A stretch of 64,000 nucleotides of DNA from Rubrivivax sp. Lineage in GTDB: Bacteria > Pseudomonadota > Gammaproteobacteria > Burkholderiales > Burkholderiaceae_C. Numbering within the stretch: position 1 is the stretch's first letter; the number at the start of each line of letters is the position of its first letter. The notes beneath the pieces were generated by a model that worked only from the letters and a program-made list of their open reading frames with translations, ran no database searches and was not told the DNA's origin. Below, one piece after another: positions 47,828-55,818 of this stretch. The stretch lies in the NCBI GenBank assembly GCA_019635315.1, contig JAHBZT010000002.1, positions 124,001 to 188,000 of the forward strand, in the 5' to 3' direction. A program made the position numbers and the translations under genes.

Positions 47828-49207
47828 ATGAGCCGTTACAGCGACCCCTACGACGCCGACCGCCCGCTGCGCCTGGGCTGCGCCTGCGGCCGGCACCGCA
47901 GCGACGCCGAGCACGCCGCGGCCGAACTGCGCACGCGCAGCGAGAGCGCCGAGTTCGAGGCCGAGAGCAATGCCTTCGTCGAGGCGGCGCTGGTCAAGGC
48001 GCTGTTCCCGCAGGACGGCCTGCGCCGCCGCTTCCTGAAGGCGGTGGGCCGGCGCACCGCGATGGCGGCCATCGGCAGCGTGCTGCCCATCGCCAGCCTG
48101 CAGGCGATGGCGCAGGAGAAGGGCGCCATCGAGAAGAAGGACCTGAAGATCGGCTTCATCCCGATCACCTGCGCGACGCCGCTGATCATGGCCCACCCGC
48201 TGGGCTTCTACCAGCGCCAGGGCCTGAACGTGGAGGTCGTGAAGACGGCGGGCTGGGCGCTGATCCGCGACAAGATGCTCAACAAGGAGTACGACGCGAC
48301 GCACTTCCTGAGCCCGATGCCGCTGGCCATCAGCCTGGGCGTGGGCTCCAACGCGACGCCGATGCGCGTGGCGACGATCCAGAACACCAACGGCCAGGCG
48401 ATCACGCTGCACGTCAAGCACAAGGACAAGCGCGACCCGAAGCAGTGGAAGGGCTTCAAGTTCGCGGTGCCCTTCGAGTACAGCATGCACAACTTCCTGC
48501 TGCGCTACTACGTGGCGGAAGCGGGGCTGAACCCGGACACCGACATCCAGATCCGCGTCGTGCCGCCGCCGGAGATGGTGGCCAACCTGCGTGCCGGCAA
48601 CATCGACGGCTACCTGGGTCCCGACCCCTTCAACCAGCGCGCGGTGTTCGAGGAGGTCGGCTTCCTGCACGTGCTGACCAAGGACCTGTGGGACGGCCAT
48701 CCCTGCTGTGCCTTCGGCACCAGCGCGGAATTCATCCGCCAGAACCCCAACACCTTCGCGGCGCTGTTCCGTGCCGTGCTGACCAGCGCGGCGATGGCGC
48801 GCGAGGCCAAGAACCGCGAGCTAATCGCCAAGGTCATCAGCCCGCAGGCCTACCTGAACCAGCCCGAGACGGTGGTGGCCCAGGTGCTGACCGGCCGCTT
48901 CGCAGACGGTCTGGGCAACGTCAAGACGGTGCCCGACCGCGCCGACTTCGACCCCATCCCCTGGCAGAGCATGGCAGTGTGGATGCTCACCCAGATGCAG
49001 CGCTGGGGCTATGTCAAGGGCGACGTCAACTACAAGCAGATTGCCGAGCAGGTCTTCCTGCTGACCGACGCGAAGAAGCACATGCAGGCGCTGGACATGA
49101 AGCCGCCCGCCGGCGCCTACCCCAAGTTCACGATCATGGGCCGCGTCTTCGACCCCGAGAAGGCCGCAGCCTACGCCGACAGCTTTGCCATTCGTCGGGC
49201 GGCCTGA
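47828..49207 (+). CDS. NrtA/CmpA/CynA-family ABC transporter substrate-binding protein
   Basis: This 459-residue protein has a long N-terminus with an Arg pair and a hydrophobic segment (about residues 58-98; RRRFLKAVGRRTAMAAIGS), resembling a Tat-type export signal. The body follows the nitrate/bicarbonate/cyanate-binding family (IGFIPITCATPLIMAHPLGFYQRQGL, LSPMPLAISLG, AGNIDGYLGPDPFNQRAVF). GAGGAG precedes the ATG. The operon ends with cyanase, so cyanate is the favoured ligand, though nitrate is possible. It is separated from its permease gene by element A. Confidence 0.9.
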   Translation: MSRYSDPYDADRPLRLGCACGRHRSDAEHAAAELRTRSESAEFEAESNAFVEAALVKALFPQDGLRRRFLKAVGRRTAMAAIGSVLPIASLQAMAQEKGAIEKKDLKIGFIPITCATPLIMAHPLGFYQRQGLNVEVVKTAGWALIRDKMLNKEYDATHFLSPMPLAISLGVGSNATPMRVATIQNTNGQAITLHVKHKDKRDPKQWKGFKFAVPFEYSMHNFLLRYYVAEAGLNPDTDIQIRVVPPPEMVANLRAGNIDGYLGPDPFNQRAVFEEVGFLHVLTKDLWDGHPCCAFGTSAEFIRQNPNTFAALFRAVLTSAAMAREAKNRELIAKVISPQAYLNQPETVVAQVLTGRFADGLGNVKTVPDRADFDPIPWQSMAVWMLTQMQRWGYVKGDVNYKQIAEQVFLLTDAKKHMQALDMKPPAGAYPKFTIMGRVFDPEKAAAYADSFAIRRAA

Positions 49208-49315
49208 GATGACTTCGTCGGGGCAGCGAGGCACGCCTCCGATGCGGCCAGTGCTGCGTTGGACTGGTATCGGCGCTTCGCAGCCGTTCGCCGGGCGTTC
49301 AGGCACTGACGCATC

Positions 49316-49550
49316 GCGCCAGGCGGTACCCGCTGCCGGCTCAGGGTTCCGCGGTCGCCGCCTGCGGCGGCGACTGCCCTGCGCTGCTCGCTTCGGGGTC
49401 GCGCCGCCCAACTCACTTCGCTCACTTCGTTCGCTCCGTTCGGACACCGGCGGCGAGTCAGATGTGGAGGCGCGCACTGCGTGCGCGCCGACCCCGAAGC
49501 TGCGCTGCTCGGCGCTCCACACATCGCCGGCAGCGGGTACCGCCTGGCGC
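49316..49550. repeat. Element A, module 1 (24-bp perfect inverted arms)
   Basis: The arms 49316-49339 (gcgccaggcggtacccgctg...) and 49527-49550 are exact reverse complements. They enclose further nested pairs such as cttcggggtcg / gaccccgaag and the 54-bp core at 49408-49461. The whole 235 bases could fold into one branched hairpin. Confidence 0.9.
49408..49461 (-). repeat. 54-bp core, copy 1 (element A, module 1)
   Basis: It runs from ccaactcacttcg to ggcggcgagtcag, and is the reverse complement of the core at 49690-49743 with 4 differences. The middle is a run of near-repeats of ttcgctc. Confidence 0.9.
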
Positions 49551-49600
49551 GAGGGCCACCGACAGTGGTCTTCGGGCGGGTGGAACGCCACCGCCGTGTC

Positions 49601-49837
49601 GCGAAGCCGCGTGGGGGCAGCCCGCAGCGCCCATGGGAGGCGCCGAGAAGCGCAGGGTCCTTGGCCGCGCGCGCAGCGCGCCTCCACAACTGACTCGCCG
49701 CCGATGTCCGAACGGAGCGAGCGCAGCGAGCGAAGTGAGTTGGCGGCGGGCCAAGGACCCGAGCATCGCAGGGCAGTCGGCGCGCAGCGCCGACCGCCGG
49801 ACTCTGGGCGCTGCGGGCTGCCCCCGCGCGGCTTCGC
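49601..49837. repeat. Element A, module 2 (33-bp inverted arms, one mismatch)
   Basis: The arms 49601-49633 (gcgaagccgcgtgggggcag...) and 49805-49837 pair with a single mismatch. They enclose a second 54-bp core in the opposite orientation to module 1. Confidence 0.9.
49690..49743 (+). repeat. 54-bp core, copy 2 (element A, module 2)
   Basis: It starts ctgactcgccgccg and ends gcgaagtgagttgg. It contains the periodic string gagcgagcgcagcgagcgaa. Confidence 0.9.
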
Positions 49838-49965
49838 TGCGCCAGTGCCAGCACGGACGGGCAACGCACCAAGTCGAACGTCCGCAATGCGCCGCAAGCC
49901 GTCAGTGAGCCGCGAAGGTCATCTGGCGCGCAGCGGCTGGCGCATCACGCCGCGGAGTCACTGAG

Positions 49966-50862
49966 ATGGGCACCACCTCCAACGCTCTCGGCCTGAAGTC
50001 GGCGCTGCTCTCCGCGCTGCTGCTGCTGATGTTCCTGGGCATCTGGCACATCGCCACCACCGGCGGCGGGTCGGCGGCGCCAGGGCCTGCCGCGCAGTCA
50101 CTGACGCCCGAGCAGATCGAATACCTGAAGCTGATGGGCAAGGACCCCGCGGCCGAGGCCGGCAGCGGCGCATCGGCCAAGAGCGGCTTCCCGACGCTGG
50201 CCCAGATGGGCGCGGTCATCGTGCAGCACGTGTCCGCGCCGTTCTACGACAACGGGCCCAACGACAAGGGCATCGGCCTGCAGCTCGCGCACTCGCTGGG
50301 CCGCGTCGGGCTGGGCTACCTGCTGGCGGCGGCGGTGGCCATTCCGCTCGGTTTCGTGATCGGCATGAGTCCGCTGGTCTACCGTGCGCTGGACCCCTTC
50401 ATCCAGGTCCTGAAGCCGATCTCGCCGCTGGCCTGGATGCCGCTGGCGCTATACACGATCAAGGACAGCAACATCTCCGGCGTCTTCGTCATCTTCATCT
50501 GCAGCATCTGGCCGATGCTGATCAACACCGCGTTCGGCGTGGCCAGCGTGCGCCGCGAGTGGCTCAACGTCGCGCGCACGCTGGAGGTGAGCCCGCTGCG
50601 CAAGGCCTTCGAGGTCATCCTGCCGGCCGCCGCGCCGACCATCCTGACGGGCATGCGCATCAGCATGGGCATCGCCTGGCTGGTCATCGTCGCCGCCGAG
50701 ATGCTCGTCGGCGGCACCGGCATCGGCTACTTCGTGTGGAACGAGTGGAACAACCTGAGCCTGCCCAACGTGATCTTCGCGATCCTCGTCATCGGTGTCG
50801 TCGGCATGCTGCTGGACCTGATGTTCGCCCGGCTGCAGAAGGCGGTGACCTATGTCGACTGA
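49966..50862 (+). CDS. NrtB/CynB-type ABC transporter permease
   Basis: This 298-residue inner-membrane permease has an N-terminal helix (about residues 12-28), a periplasmic stretch and the binding-protein-dependent transport domain from about residue 105 with five to six helices. The EAA-loop region VARTLEVSPLRKAFEVILPAAAP is typical of the nitrate/sulfonate/taurine group. It starts 71 bases after element A and overlaps the ATPase gene by 11 bases. Confidence 0.9.
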   Translation: MGTTSNALGLKSALLSALLLLMFLGIWHIATTGGGSAAPGPAAQSLTPEQIEYLKLMGKDPAAEAGSGASAKSGFPTLAQMGAVIVQHVSAPFYDNGPNDKGIGLQLAHSLGRVGLGYLLAAAVAIPLGFVIGMSPLVYRALDPFIQVLKPISPLAWMPLALYTIKDSNISGVFVIFICSIWPMLINTAFGVASVRREWLNVARTLEVSPLRKAFEVILPAAAPTILTGMRISMGIAWLVIVAAEMLVGGTGIGYFVWNEWNNLSLPNVIFAILVIGVVGMLLDLMFARLQKAVTYVD

Positions 50863-51748
50863 ATTCCTGAAGGTCGAGGGCCTGGCCAAGACCTACCCGG
50901 GCGCCCGGGAGCCGGTCTTCGACGGCGTCAACTTCGCCGTCGAGCAGGGCGAGTTCGTCTGCATCATCGGCCACAGCGGCTGCGGCAAGACGACCATCCT
51001 GAACGTGCTGGCGGGCCTGGAGAGCGCCAGCGCCGGCCATGTCTTCATGGACCGGCGCGAAGTCGCCGGCCCCAGCCTGGAGCGCGGCGTCGTCTTCCAG
51101 GGCCACGCGCTGATGCCCTGGCTGAGCGTGCGCAGCAACATCGCCTTCGCGGTGCGCAGCAAGTGGCCGGGCTGGAGCCGCGCGCAGGTGGACGAGCATG
51201 TGCAGCGCTACGTCGACCTGGTCGGGCTGGGTGCGGCCATCGACAAGAAGCCCAGCGCGCTGTCCGGCGGCATGAAGCAGCGCGTGGGCATCGCGCGCGC
51301 CTTCGCGATCCAGCCGCGCATGCTGCTGCTGGACGAGCCCTTCGGTGCGCTGGACGCGCTGACGCGCGGCACCATCCAGGACGAGCTGCTGCGCATCTGC
51401 GCCGAGACGCACCAGACGGTGTTCATGATCACGCACGACGTGGACGAGGCCATCCTGCTGGCCGACCGCATCCTGCTGATGAGCAACGGCCCGCAGGCGC
51501 GCGTGGCCGAGATCGTGCGCAACACGATGCCGCGCACCCGCACGCGGGCCACGCTGCACCACGACCCGCAGTACTACCGCATCCGCAACCACCTGGTCGA
51601 CTTCCTGGTGGCGCGCAGCAGCGAGCTCAGCCACGGCCGCGCACCGCTGCAGCCGCCCGAGGTCCGCCCCGGCCTGGCCGAACCCGAACCCGAGCCGACG
51701 CCCACCGGCGAAGGCAGCCCCGTCGTCCCCCTCAGGAGAGTCGCATGA
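50852..51748 (+). CDS. NrtD/CynD-type ABC transporter ATPase
   Basis: A 298-residue ATPase with Walker A GHSGCGKTT, signature LSGGMKQRVGIARAF, Walker B LLLDEPFGALD and switch HDVDEAILLADRI. It belongs to the nitrate/taurine/cyanate importer group. It lacks the extra binding-protein-like domain of NrtC; instead it has a short Pro-rich tail. It overlaps the permease gene upstream and cynS downstream (ATGA). Confidence 0.93.
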   Translation: MSTEFLKVEGLAKTYPGAREPVFDGVNFAVEQGEFVCIIGHSGCGKTTILNVLAGLESASAGHVFMDRREVAGPSLERGVVFQGHALMPWLSVRSNIAFAVRSKWPGWSRAQVDEHVQRYVDLVGLGAAIDKKPSALSGGMKQRVGIARAFAIQPRMLLLDEPFGALDALTRGTIQDELLRICAETHQTVFMITHDVDEAILLADRILLMSNGPQARVAEIVRNTMPRTRTRATLHHDPQYYRIRNHLVDFLVARSSELSHGRAPLQPPEVRPGLAEPEPEPTPTGEGSPVVPLRRVA

Positions 51749-52188
51749 GCCGCATGGAAGTCACCGAGAAGATCGTCGCCACCAAGGTGGCCAAGGGCCT
51801 GAAGTGGGCCGACGTCGCGAAGCAGGTCGGGCTGAGCAAGGAGTGGGTCACCGCCGGCTGCCTGGGCCAGATGACCTTCGACGATGCCCAGGCCGCCACG
51901 CTGGCGAAGATCTTCGACCTCACCGAGGCCGAGACGCAGTGGCTGAAGGTGGTGCCCTACAAGGGCAGCCTGCCCACCAGCGTGCCGACCGACCCGCTGA
52001 TCTACCGCTTCTACGAGCTGGTCAGCGTCTACGGCACCACGTTCAAGGAGCTGATCCACGAGGAATTCGGCGACGGCATCATGTCGGCGATCGACTTCCG
52101 CATGGACCTGCAGCGCGAGCCCGACCCCAAGGGCGACCGCGTCTCGATCACGATGAGCGGCAAGTTCCTGCCCTACAAGACGTACTGA
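51745..52188 (+). CDS. cynS: Cyanate hydratase (cyanase)
   Basis: This 147-residue enzyme converts cyanate and bicarbonate to ammonia and CO2. The N-terminal helix-turn-helix-like domain is followed by the catalytic domain with Arg88, Glu91 and Ser114, spaced as in E. coli cyanase (IYRFYELVSVYG and DGIMSAIDF). AGGAG precedes the ATG at 51745, which overlaps the ATPase stop. Its place at the end of the ABC operon indicates uptake and breakdown of cyanate as nitrogen source or for detoxification. Confidence 0.97.
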   Translation: MSRMEVTEKIVATKVAKGLKWADVAKQVGLSKEWVTAGCLGQMTFDDAQAATLAKIFDLTEAETQWLKVVPYKGSLPTSVPTDPLIYRFYELVSVYGTTFKELIHEEFGDGIMSAIDFRMDLQREPDPKGDRVSITMSGKFLPYKTY

Positions 52189-52258
52189 AGCCCGCGGCCG
52201 CGGGGCCGGGTCTGCCCTGACCCCGGGCCGGTGGGTGGGCGGCGTACAGTGCCGCCCC

Positions 52259-53650
52259 ATGAATGCGACCCCCGATTCGCCGGCGCGGCAGCGTCCGGCC
52301 GTGCTCGACCTGATCGGCAATACGCCGATGGTCGAGGTGACCCGTTTCGACACCGGCTGCTGCCGGCTGTTCCTGAAGCTCGAGTCGCAGAACCCGGGCG
52401 GCTCGATCAAGGACCGCATCGGCGTCGCGATGATCGAGATCGCCGAGCGCGACGGCCTGCTGCGGCCGGGCGGCACCGTCGTCGAGGCCACCGCCGGCAA
52501 TACCGGCCTGGGCCTGGCGCTGGTGGCGCGCGCCAAGGGCTACCGCGTCGTGCTGGTGGTGCCCGACAAGATGTCGTCGGAGAAGGTGCTGCACCTGAAG
52601 GCGCTGGGCGCCGAGGTGCACCTGACGCGCAGCGACGTCGTCAAGGGCCACCCCGACTACTACCAGGAGGTGGCGGCGCGCCTGGCCAGGGACATCGACG
52701 GCGCCTGGTATGCCGACCAGTTCAACAACCCGGCCAACCCGCTGGCGCACGAGACCGGCACCGCGCCGGAGATCTGGGCCCAGATGGGCCACGATGTCGA
52801 CGCCATCGCGGTCGGCGTCGGCTCCGGCGGCACGCTGGCCGGCATGACGGCCTTCTTCCGCAAGGTGCAGCCGAAGCTGGGCTTCATCCTGGCCGACCCC
52901 AAGGGCTCCATCCTCGCCGACTACATCCACCACGGCACGCTGGGGCAGGCAGGGTCGTGGGCGGTGGAGGGCATCGGCGAGGACTTCATCCCGTCGATCG
53001 CCGACCTGAGCGGTGTCAGCCACGCCTATGCGATCCCCGACGACGAGAGCTTCGCCACCGCGCGCGAGCTGCTGCGCCGCGAGGGCATCCTCGGCGGCTC
53101 GTCCACCGGCACGCTGCTGGCCGCCGCGCTGCGCTACTGCCGCGAGCAGACCAGCCCCAAGCGCGTGGTCAGCATCGTCTGCGACACCGGCACGCGCTAC
53201 CTGAGCAAGGTCTACAACGACCAGTGGATGGTCGACCAGGGCCTGCTCAAGCGCCGCCAGTACGGCGACCTGCGCGACCTGATCTCGCGCCGTGCCGAGG
53301 ACGGCGGCGTGGTCAGCGTGTCGCCGCAGGAGACGCTGGCAGTGGCCTTCCAGCGCATGCGGCTCGCGGAGGTGTCGCAGTTGCCGGTGCTGGAGCAGGG
53401 GCGGCTGGTCGGCGTCGTCGACGAGTCCGACCTGCTGCTGAAGGTGCACGGCGACCCGGCACGCTTCAAGGACGCGGTGGCGAGCGCGATGAGCCGCGCG
53501 CCGCAGACGCTGGCACCCGCGGCCGGCCTGCCGGCGCTGCAGGACGTGCTGGACCGTGGTCTGGTCGCGATCGTTGCCGACGAGCAGGGCTTCCACGGCC
53601 TGATCACGCGCTTCGACCTGCTGAGCCACCTGCGAAGGAAGCTGACGTGA
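52259..53650 (+). CDS. Cystathionine beta-synthase
   Basis: This 463-residue PLP enzyme condenses serine and homocysteine. The catalytic domain (about residues 12-330) has the PLP lysine in NPGGSIKDRIG and the glycine loop GVGSGGTLAG. It is followed by two CBS domains (about 340-460; VVSVSPQETLAVAFQRMR, LVGVVDESDLLLKVHGD). The ATG at 52259 is preferred over 52235 because family alignment starts just after it. It precedes a gamma-lyase-type gene, forming a reverse transsulfuration pair split by element B. Confidence 0.9.
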   Translation: MNATPDSPARQRPAVLDLIGNTPMVEVTRFDTGCCRLFLKLESQNPGGSIKDRIGVAMIEIAERDGLLRPGGTVVEATAGNTGLGLALVARAKGYRVVLVVPDKMSSEKVLHLKALGAEVHLTRSDVVKGHPDYYQEVAARLARDIDGAWYADQFNNPANPLAHETGTAPEIWAQMGHDVDAIAVGVGSGGTLAGMTAFFRKVQPKLGFILADPKGSILADYIHHGTLGQAGSWAVEGIGEDFIPSIADLSGVSHAYAIPDDESFATARELLRREGILGGSSTGTLLAAALRYCREQTSPKRVVSIVCDTGTRYLSKVYNDQWMVDQGLLKRRQYGDLRDLISRRAEDGGVVSVSPQETLAVAFQRMRLAEVSQLPVLEQGRLVGVVDESDLLLKVHGDPARFKDAVASAMSRAPQTLAPAAGLPALQDVLDRGLVAIVADEQGFHGLITRFDLLSHLRRKLT

Positions 53651-53732
53651 ACCGTAGGGCACGGCAGACGGGTTTCGGCGCTGTGCAGTCGTTCGCGGAG
53701 TTGCGTTGTGCGTGCGTGTCGGTAGTGGCGCA

Positions 53733-53969
53733 GCGAAGCCGCATGGGGGCAGCCCGCAGCGCCCAGAGTCCGGCGGTCGGCGCTGCGCGCCGACTGCCCT
53801 GCGATGCTCGGTCTCCTGGCCCGCCGCCAACTCACTTCGCTCGCTGCGCTCGCTCCGTTCGGACATCGGCGGCGAGTCAGTTGGGGAGGCGCGCTGCGCG
53901 CGCGGCCAGGAGCCCGGCGCTTCTCGGCGCCTCCCATGGGCGCTGCGGGCTGCCCCCACGCGGCTTCGC
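53733..53969. repeat. Element B, module 2 with 54-bp core at 53827-53880
   Basis: This is the reverse-complement counterpart of module 2 of element A, with arms gcgaagccgcatgggggcag... and ...cccacgcggcttcgc. Arm pairing is conserved although a few bases differ from A. Confidence 0.85.
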
Positions 53970-54019
53970 GACACGGCGGTGGCGTTCCACCCGCCCGAAG
54001 ACCACTGTCGGTGGCCCTC

Positions 54020-54254
54020 GCGCCAGGCGGTACCCGCTGCCGGCGATGTGTGAAGCGCCGAGCAGCGCAGCTTCGGGGTCGGCGCGCACGCAGTGCGCGC
54101 CTCGACAACTGACTCGCCGCCGGTGTCCGAACGGAGCGAGCGCAGCGAGCGAAGTGAGTTGGGCGGCGCGACCCCGAAGCGAGCAGCGCAGGGAAGTCGC
54201 CGCCGCAGGCGGCGACCGCGGAACCCTGAGCCGGGAGCGGGTACCGCCTGGCGC
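54020..54254. repeat. Element B, module 1 with 54-bp core at 54109-54162
   Basis: The arms 54020-54043 and 54231-54254 pair with one mismatch (gctgccgg against ccgggagc). It is the counterpart of module 1 of element A. Confidence 0.85.
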
Positions 54255-54406
54255 GACGCGCTGGCGTATGAAGTCCGAACCTGTGGCTCCAATTCGTGAG
54301 CAAGCAGCCGCCCACCGAACGACCGCAACGCGCCGCAAGCCGCCGTCCATCACCCGTCTCGGCTTCACTCAACGAGCTTCGCGCGCGGCGCGATGGAACA
54401 AGCGAC

Positions 54407-55585
54407 ATGAGCACTGACAAGACACACCGCTTCGCCACCCGCGCGATTCACGCCGGCCAGTCGCCGGACCCGAGCACCGGCGCGATCATGCCGCCCATCT
54501 ATGCCACCAGCACCTACGTGCAGAGCAGCCCGGGCGTGCACAAGGGGCTGGACTACGGGCGCAGCCACAACCCGACGCGCTGGGCCTGGGAACGCAACGT
54601 TGCCGACCTGGAAGGCGGCAGCGCGGCCTTCGCCTTCGCGTCCGGGCTGGCCGCCATCGCCACCGTGCTGGAACTGCTGCCGACCGGCTCGCACGTGGTC
54701 AGCGGCGACGATGTCTACGGCGGCACCTTCCGGCTCTTCGACAAGGTGCGCCGCGCGAGCGCCGGGCACAGCTTCAGCTATGTCGACCTGACCGAGCCGC
54801 AGCACCTGCTGGCCGCGCTGACGCCGCAGACCAGGCTGATCTGGGTCGAGACGCCGACGAATCCGCTGCTCAAGCTGGCGGACCTGCGCGCGATCGCTGC
54901 CATCGCCAAGCAGCGCGGCATCCTGACCGCCTGCGACAACACCTTCGCGAGCCCCTTCAACCAGCGGCCGCTGGAGCTGGGCTTCGACATCGTCGTGCAC
55001 TCGGCGACGAAATACCTCAATGGCCACAGCGACGTCATCGGCGGCGTCGCCATCGTCGGCAGCGACCCGGCCCTGCAGCCGCTGCGCGAGCGGCTGGGCT
55101 TCCTGCAGAACGCGGTCGGCGCGATCGCGTCGCCTTTCGACAGCTTCCTGGCGCTGCGCGGGCTGAAGACGCTGGCGCTGCGCATCGAGCGCCACAACGC
55201 CAATGCGCTGGCGCTGGCCCGCTGGCTGGAAGGCCAGCCGAAGGTGAAGCGCGTGCACTACCCGGGCCTGGAAAGCCATGCCCAGCATGCGCTGGCAAGA
55301 GCGCAGATGACGGGCGGCTTCGGCGGCATGATCTCGCTCGACCTGGCCGCCGACCTGGCCGGCGCGCGCCGCTTCCTCGAGACGGTGAAGATCTTCGCCC
55401 TCGCCGAGAGCCTGGGCGGCGTCGAGAGCCTGATCGAGCACCCGGCGATCATGACCCACGCGACGATCCCGCCCGAGACACGCGCGAAGCTGGGCATCGG
55501 CGACGCGCTGGTGCGGTTGTCGGTCGGCGTGGAGGACGTCGAGGACCTGCGCGAGGACCTGGCGCAGGCGCTGGCGGCGATCTGA
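54407..55585 (+). CDS. Cystathionine gamma-lyase/gamma-synthase family PLP enzyme
   Basis: This 392-residue Cys/Met-metabolism PLP enzyme has the PLP lysine in HSATKYLNGHSDVIGG. Other family stretches are YGRSHNPTRWAWE and ESLGGVESLIEHPAIMTH. The neighbouring cystathionine beta-synthase favours a gamma-lyase (cysteine from cystathionine) over MetB. The ATG at 54407 is preferred; longer frames run into element B. It follows that element by 71 bases. Confidence 0.9.
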   Translation: MSTDKTHRFATRAIHAGQSPDPSTGAIMPPIYATSTYVQSSPGVHKGLDYGRSHNPTRWAWERNVADLEGGSAAFAFASGLAAIATVLELLPTGSHVVSGDDVYGGTFRLFDKVRRASAGHSFSYVDLTEPQHLLAALTPQTRLIWVETPTNPLLKLADLRAIAAIAKQRGILTACDNTFASPFNQRPLELGFDIVVHSATKYLNGHSDVIGGVAIVGSDPALQPLRERLGFLQNAVGAIASPFDSFLALRGLKTLALRIERHNANALALARWLEGQPKVKRVHYPGLESHAQHALARAQMTGGFGGMISLDLAADLAGARRFLETVKIFALAESLGGVESLIEHPAIMTHATIPPETRAKLGIGDALVRLSVGVEDVEDLREDLAQALAAI

Positions 55586-55652
55586 CGCGAGCGGTTGTCC
55601 GGCGCGAGGCCGGCGCCGGCGCGGCCGGTGTCGGCGGCCGGCCACGGCCCGA

Positions 55653-55667
55653 TTGACGAACCGTCAA
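55653..55667. promoter_or_regulatory. Short dyad upstream of PEP-CTERM gene 2
   Basis: TTGACGAACCGTCAA is a perfect 6-3-6 inverted repeat in the 233-base gap before the second PEP-CTERM gene. It may be an operator. No convincing sigma-54 site is seen in this gap. Confidence 0.25.
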
Positions 55668-55818
55668 GCGCCGGGCTCGCCCGTGGTTCGAAGTTAGGGG
55701 GACGGCCGCGGGTGCCCTTGACGGCTGGCCGCAGCGCGGCCGAGGATGGCTGCGTCGGCCGGTGCCGCCGCTGGACGGTTCAGCAGGCGGTGCACCGGTC
55801 CCGCCCAGGGAGTCTTCG

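Larger units (their letters stand above)
49271..49894 (+). repeat. Element A: 624-bp palindromic repeat element with 20-bp terminal inverted repeats
   Basis: It is bounded by cggcgcttcgcagccgttcg (left) and cgaacgtccgcaatgcgccg (right), which are imperfect inverted repeats of each other. Positions 49312-49844 match element B (53726-54258) in reverse complement without gaps and with about 20 differences by eye. Inside are two palindromic modules (49316-49550 and 49601-49837), each with a 54-bp core. No transposase gene is present. It resembles a miniature inverted-repeat element or a large structured RNA. Confidence 0.9.
49208..49965. other. 758-base gap inside the cyanate operon, occupied by element A
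   Basis: The gap separates the binding-protein stop from the permease ATG. Nearly all of it is the structured repeat element at 49271-49894. The frames open through it on both strands reflect its palindromic, GC-rich make-up and show no protein family resemblance. Only 71 bases separate the element from the permease ATG, and a strong ribosome site is not evident there. Confidence 0.8.
53676..54335 (-). repeat. Element B: 660-bp palindromic repeat element, inverted relative to element A
   Basis: It is bounded by cggcgctgtgcagtcgttcg and cgaacgaccgcaacgcgccg. The central 533 bases (53726-54258) are the reverse complement of element A 49312-49844. The sequence between core and right terminal repeat is longer than in A (57 versus 21 bases). 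It holds the same two modules (53733-53969 and 54020-54254) and two 54-bp cores (53827-53880 and 54109-54162). Confidence 0.9.
53651..54406. other. 756-base gap between transsulfuration genes, occupied by element B
   Basis: The gap holds the second structured repeat element (53676-54335) and little else. Frames open through it on both strands are attributed to the repeat. The 71 bases after the element lead into the gamma-lyase ATG without an obvious strong ribosome site. Confidence 0.8.

Noticed and set aside
49185-49964. Open frames through elements A and B on both strands, with Ser-Glu-Arg or Leu-Arg-Ser repeats
   Set aside because: They follow from the palindromic repeat structure and lack start signals and family resemblance. 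The same DNA reads as different low-complexity proteins in every frame.
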